Positions 62,940-64,000 of a stretch of DNA of 64,000 nt are shown piece after piece. This DNA is from Synechococcus sp. HK01-R (GTDB lineage Bacteria; Cyanobacteriota; Cyanobacteriia; PCC-6307; Cyanobiaceae). The stretch spans positions 2,232,001 through 2,296,000 of the forward strand of contig NZ_CP059059.1 of assembly GCF_014217855.1 (NCBI RefSeq). Reading direction: 5' to 3'. How positions within the stretch are numbered: the stretch's first letter is position 1; every line of letters begins with the position of its first letter. The translations under genes were made by a program, and so were the position numbers. Under the pieces are notes generated by a model. The model searched no databases. It saw only the letters and a program-made list of their open reading frames with translations, and was not told the origin of the DNA.

Positions 62940-63155
62940 TCAGCCGAGGGCCTGCTGCAGCTCCCGCACGGTCTGCCACTGACCGTAGTAGTAGTTGGCT
63001 GTGGCCCGCCGGTCGCCATCCTCAAGACCATCGAAGGCATCGAATCCGAGGCTGCGCCAGAGCTCATGACCACAGGCCCGGGTGAGCTCCTGCTCCGCCT
63101 CGCTGCAGAGATTGTCCAGCCGACGCTGGAGGTTCTTCACTTGCGCGACGGACAT
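62940..63155 (-). CDS. Conserved hypothetical protein, 71 aa
   Basis: A small helical protein (MSVAQVKNLQRRLDNLCSEA, then HELWRSLGFDAFDGLEDGDR) with a tyrosine-rich YYYGQWQTV segment. Family not recognised. ATG 63155 is chosen over one at 63179. 37 bp upstream of arsM on the same strand. Confidence 0.6.
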   Translation of the reverse strand: MSVAQVKNLQRRLDNLCSEAEQELTRACGHELWRSLGFDAFDGLEDGDRRATANYYYGQWQTVRELQQALG

Positions 63156-63233
63156 GGGTAACGACGGGGATCTAACCACCCTAACGCCTCAGTAGTACAA
63201 ACCAACCCCTCGCGCTGCGTGGGTGGCGTCAGC

Positions 63234-64000
63234 TCAGAACGGCAGCTTTTTCTTGGCGTCCTTATCGAGATCCTTCTCCATGTCGCGCAAGCGCTTGAGG
63301 ATGGTGGTGTAGTACTCGCGGATGTAGTCCTCCAGGGTGGTGGCGTCCGCTGGGTCGAGACCGAAAGCGCCATAGGTGGCCTCCATCGGTGCATCGAGGC
63401 TCTCTCCACCACCGGTGACCTCGGCAAAGGCGAGACGCTCAGCCACGTTCACGGCGGGTTCGAAGAAATTGCAAACCCCGCGCATCAGATCAAGCAGGAC
63501 GGGAGGAACGCGGAACACCCGGGCTGATTTGCCCGAGGCCTGCTCACAGAGCTGCACCACTTCACCGGTATTCCAGGCCTTCGGGCCCACCACGGGATAG
63601 CTGGCTCGGATCGTCTCTGGCCGCTCAAGGGCAGCGACCGCAAAACGGGCCATGTCTTGCGTGTTCATGTAAGCGATCGCCGTGGGGCTGCCACTCACCC
63701 AAACCGTCTGGCTCTCAAGCACCGGAATGGCGAACTGACTGATCACCCCCTGCATGAAGGCAGCGCCCTGGAGGATCGTGTAATCGAAATCCGACTCACG
63801 CAGCAGCTGCTCAGTGCAGTGCTTGATGTCCATCAAGGGCACCTGCCGGAACTGGGCGGCTGCCAGCAGCGAGAGGAACACAAACCGCTTGACGCCGGCC
63901 TTCTCGCAGGCCCTCAGCAGATTGAGTTTGCCATCCCAATCGGTCTCGTAAACACTGCGGGGATCGGACGGGCGGCTGGTGGCGGCGTCGATCACAGCAT
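63234..64000 (-). CDS. ycf39: Ycf39/HCF244-like NmrA protein (partial)
   Basis: Atypical SDR of the Ycf39 family, which helps photosystem II (D1) assembly. The window holds the C-terminal ~255 residues, starting in VIDAATSRPSDPRSVYETDW; the N-terminal Rossmann motif lies beyond 64000. VKRFVFLSLLAAAQF, DYTILQGAAFMQGV and YMNTQDMARFAVAAL match the family. The C-terminal tail is basic (DKDAKKKLPF). Confidence 0.88.
   Translation of the reverse strand, partial: AVIDAATSRPSDPRSVYETDWDGKLNLLRACEKAGVKRFVFLSLLAAAQFRQVPLMDIKHCTEQLLRESDFDYTILQGAAFMQGVISQFAIPVLESQTVWVSGSPTAIAYMNTQDMARFAVAALERPETIRASYPVVGPKAWNTGEVVQLCEQASGKSARVFRVPPVLLDLMRGVCNFFEPAVNVAERLAFAEVTGGGESLDAPMEATYGAFGLDPADATTLEDYIREYYTTILKRLRDMEKDLDKDAKKKLPF

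Overview
The window comes from a marine picocyanobacterium, most probably a Synechococcus of the marine group. The evidence is a phycocyanin beta gene (cpcB), a BicA-type bicarbonate transporter, plastocyanin next to cytochrome c6, NDH-1 subunits NdhD and NdhL, cyAbrB, Ycf39 and Ycf51 proteins, Nif11-domain proteins, and an intron-less tRNA-Leu(UAA). Genes are tightly packed with many 4-bp ATGA/GTGA overlaps. No stretch above 300 bp lacks a gene. I saw no transposase, integrase, rRNA operon or CRISPR array. Assignments rest on reading the translations by eye; no database search was run.

Layout. 0-10 kb: the last codons of a probable trpS, a GH104 lysozyme-like protein, DUF2752/DUF2605 genes, thrS, a small conserved protein, glk, thrB, ndhD and prlC. 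10-20 kb: a large unknown protein; a minus-strand block with a lipase-like hydrolase, folB, proA, a ROK kinase and a 1487-residue TamB-like protein; then Ycf51 and a DUF4332 protein. 20-34 kb: a CocE-type hydrolase, a DUF3887 protein, glgB, hemE, an epimerase, petE, petJ, clpB, a QueD-like protein, hisIE, a matrixin-like protease and a DUF2214 protein. 34-41 kb: a group 2 sigma factor, a DUF1232 protein with a ten-copy pentapeptide tract, PsiE-like and Nif11-cupin genes, a second c-type cytochrome, YciI, cyAbrB, trpA, ndhL, tRNA-Leu and a gene-remnant scar. 41-51 kb: pyrC, bicA facing a cation antiporter, two DUF2231 genes leading a ctaCDE terminal oxidase operon, and a GMC oxidoreductase. 51-57 kb: a compact ExbB/ExbD-like operon and a reactive-sulfur cluster. 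57-64 kb: gor, an orphan cpcB, DUF2808 and ParB-like proteins, an extended IF-1, a Nif11 protein, rluE, arsM and a partial ycf39.

The regions that reward a second look are four. The reactive-sulfur cluster (53.5-57.1 kb) has an ArsR-type regulator with SqrR/BigR-like cysteines and two matching candidate operators. The ctaCDE oxidase has a subunit II that has lost the CuA ligands and is preceded by two DUF2231 genes. An isolated phycocyanin beta gene has no alpha partner beside it. A 66-codon ORF near 40.8 kb looks like the fused ends of two deleted genes.

Working together: petE, petJ, the c6-like cytochrome, ndhD and ndhL, and the ctaCDE oxidase serve thylakoid electron flow. bicA and the antiporter fit sodium-coupled bicarbonate uptake. 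glk, the ROK kinase and glgB belong to glucose and glycogen metabolism. thrB, proA, trpA, hisIE, folB, hemE and pyrC are housekeeping biosynthesis.
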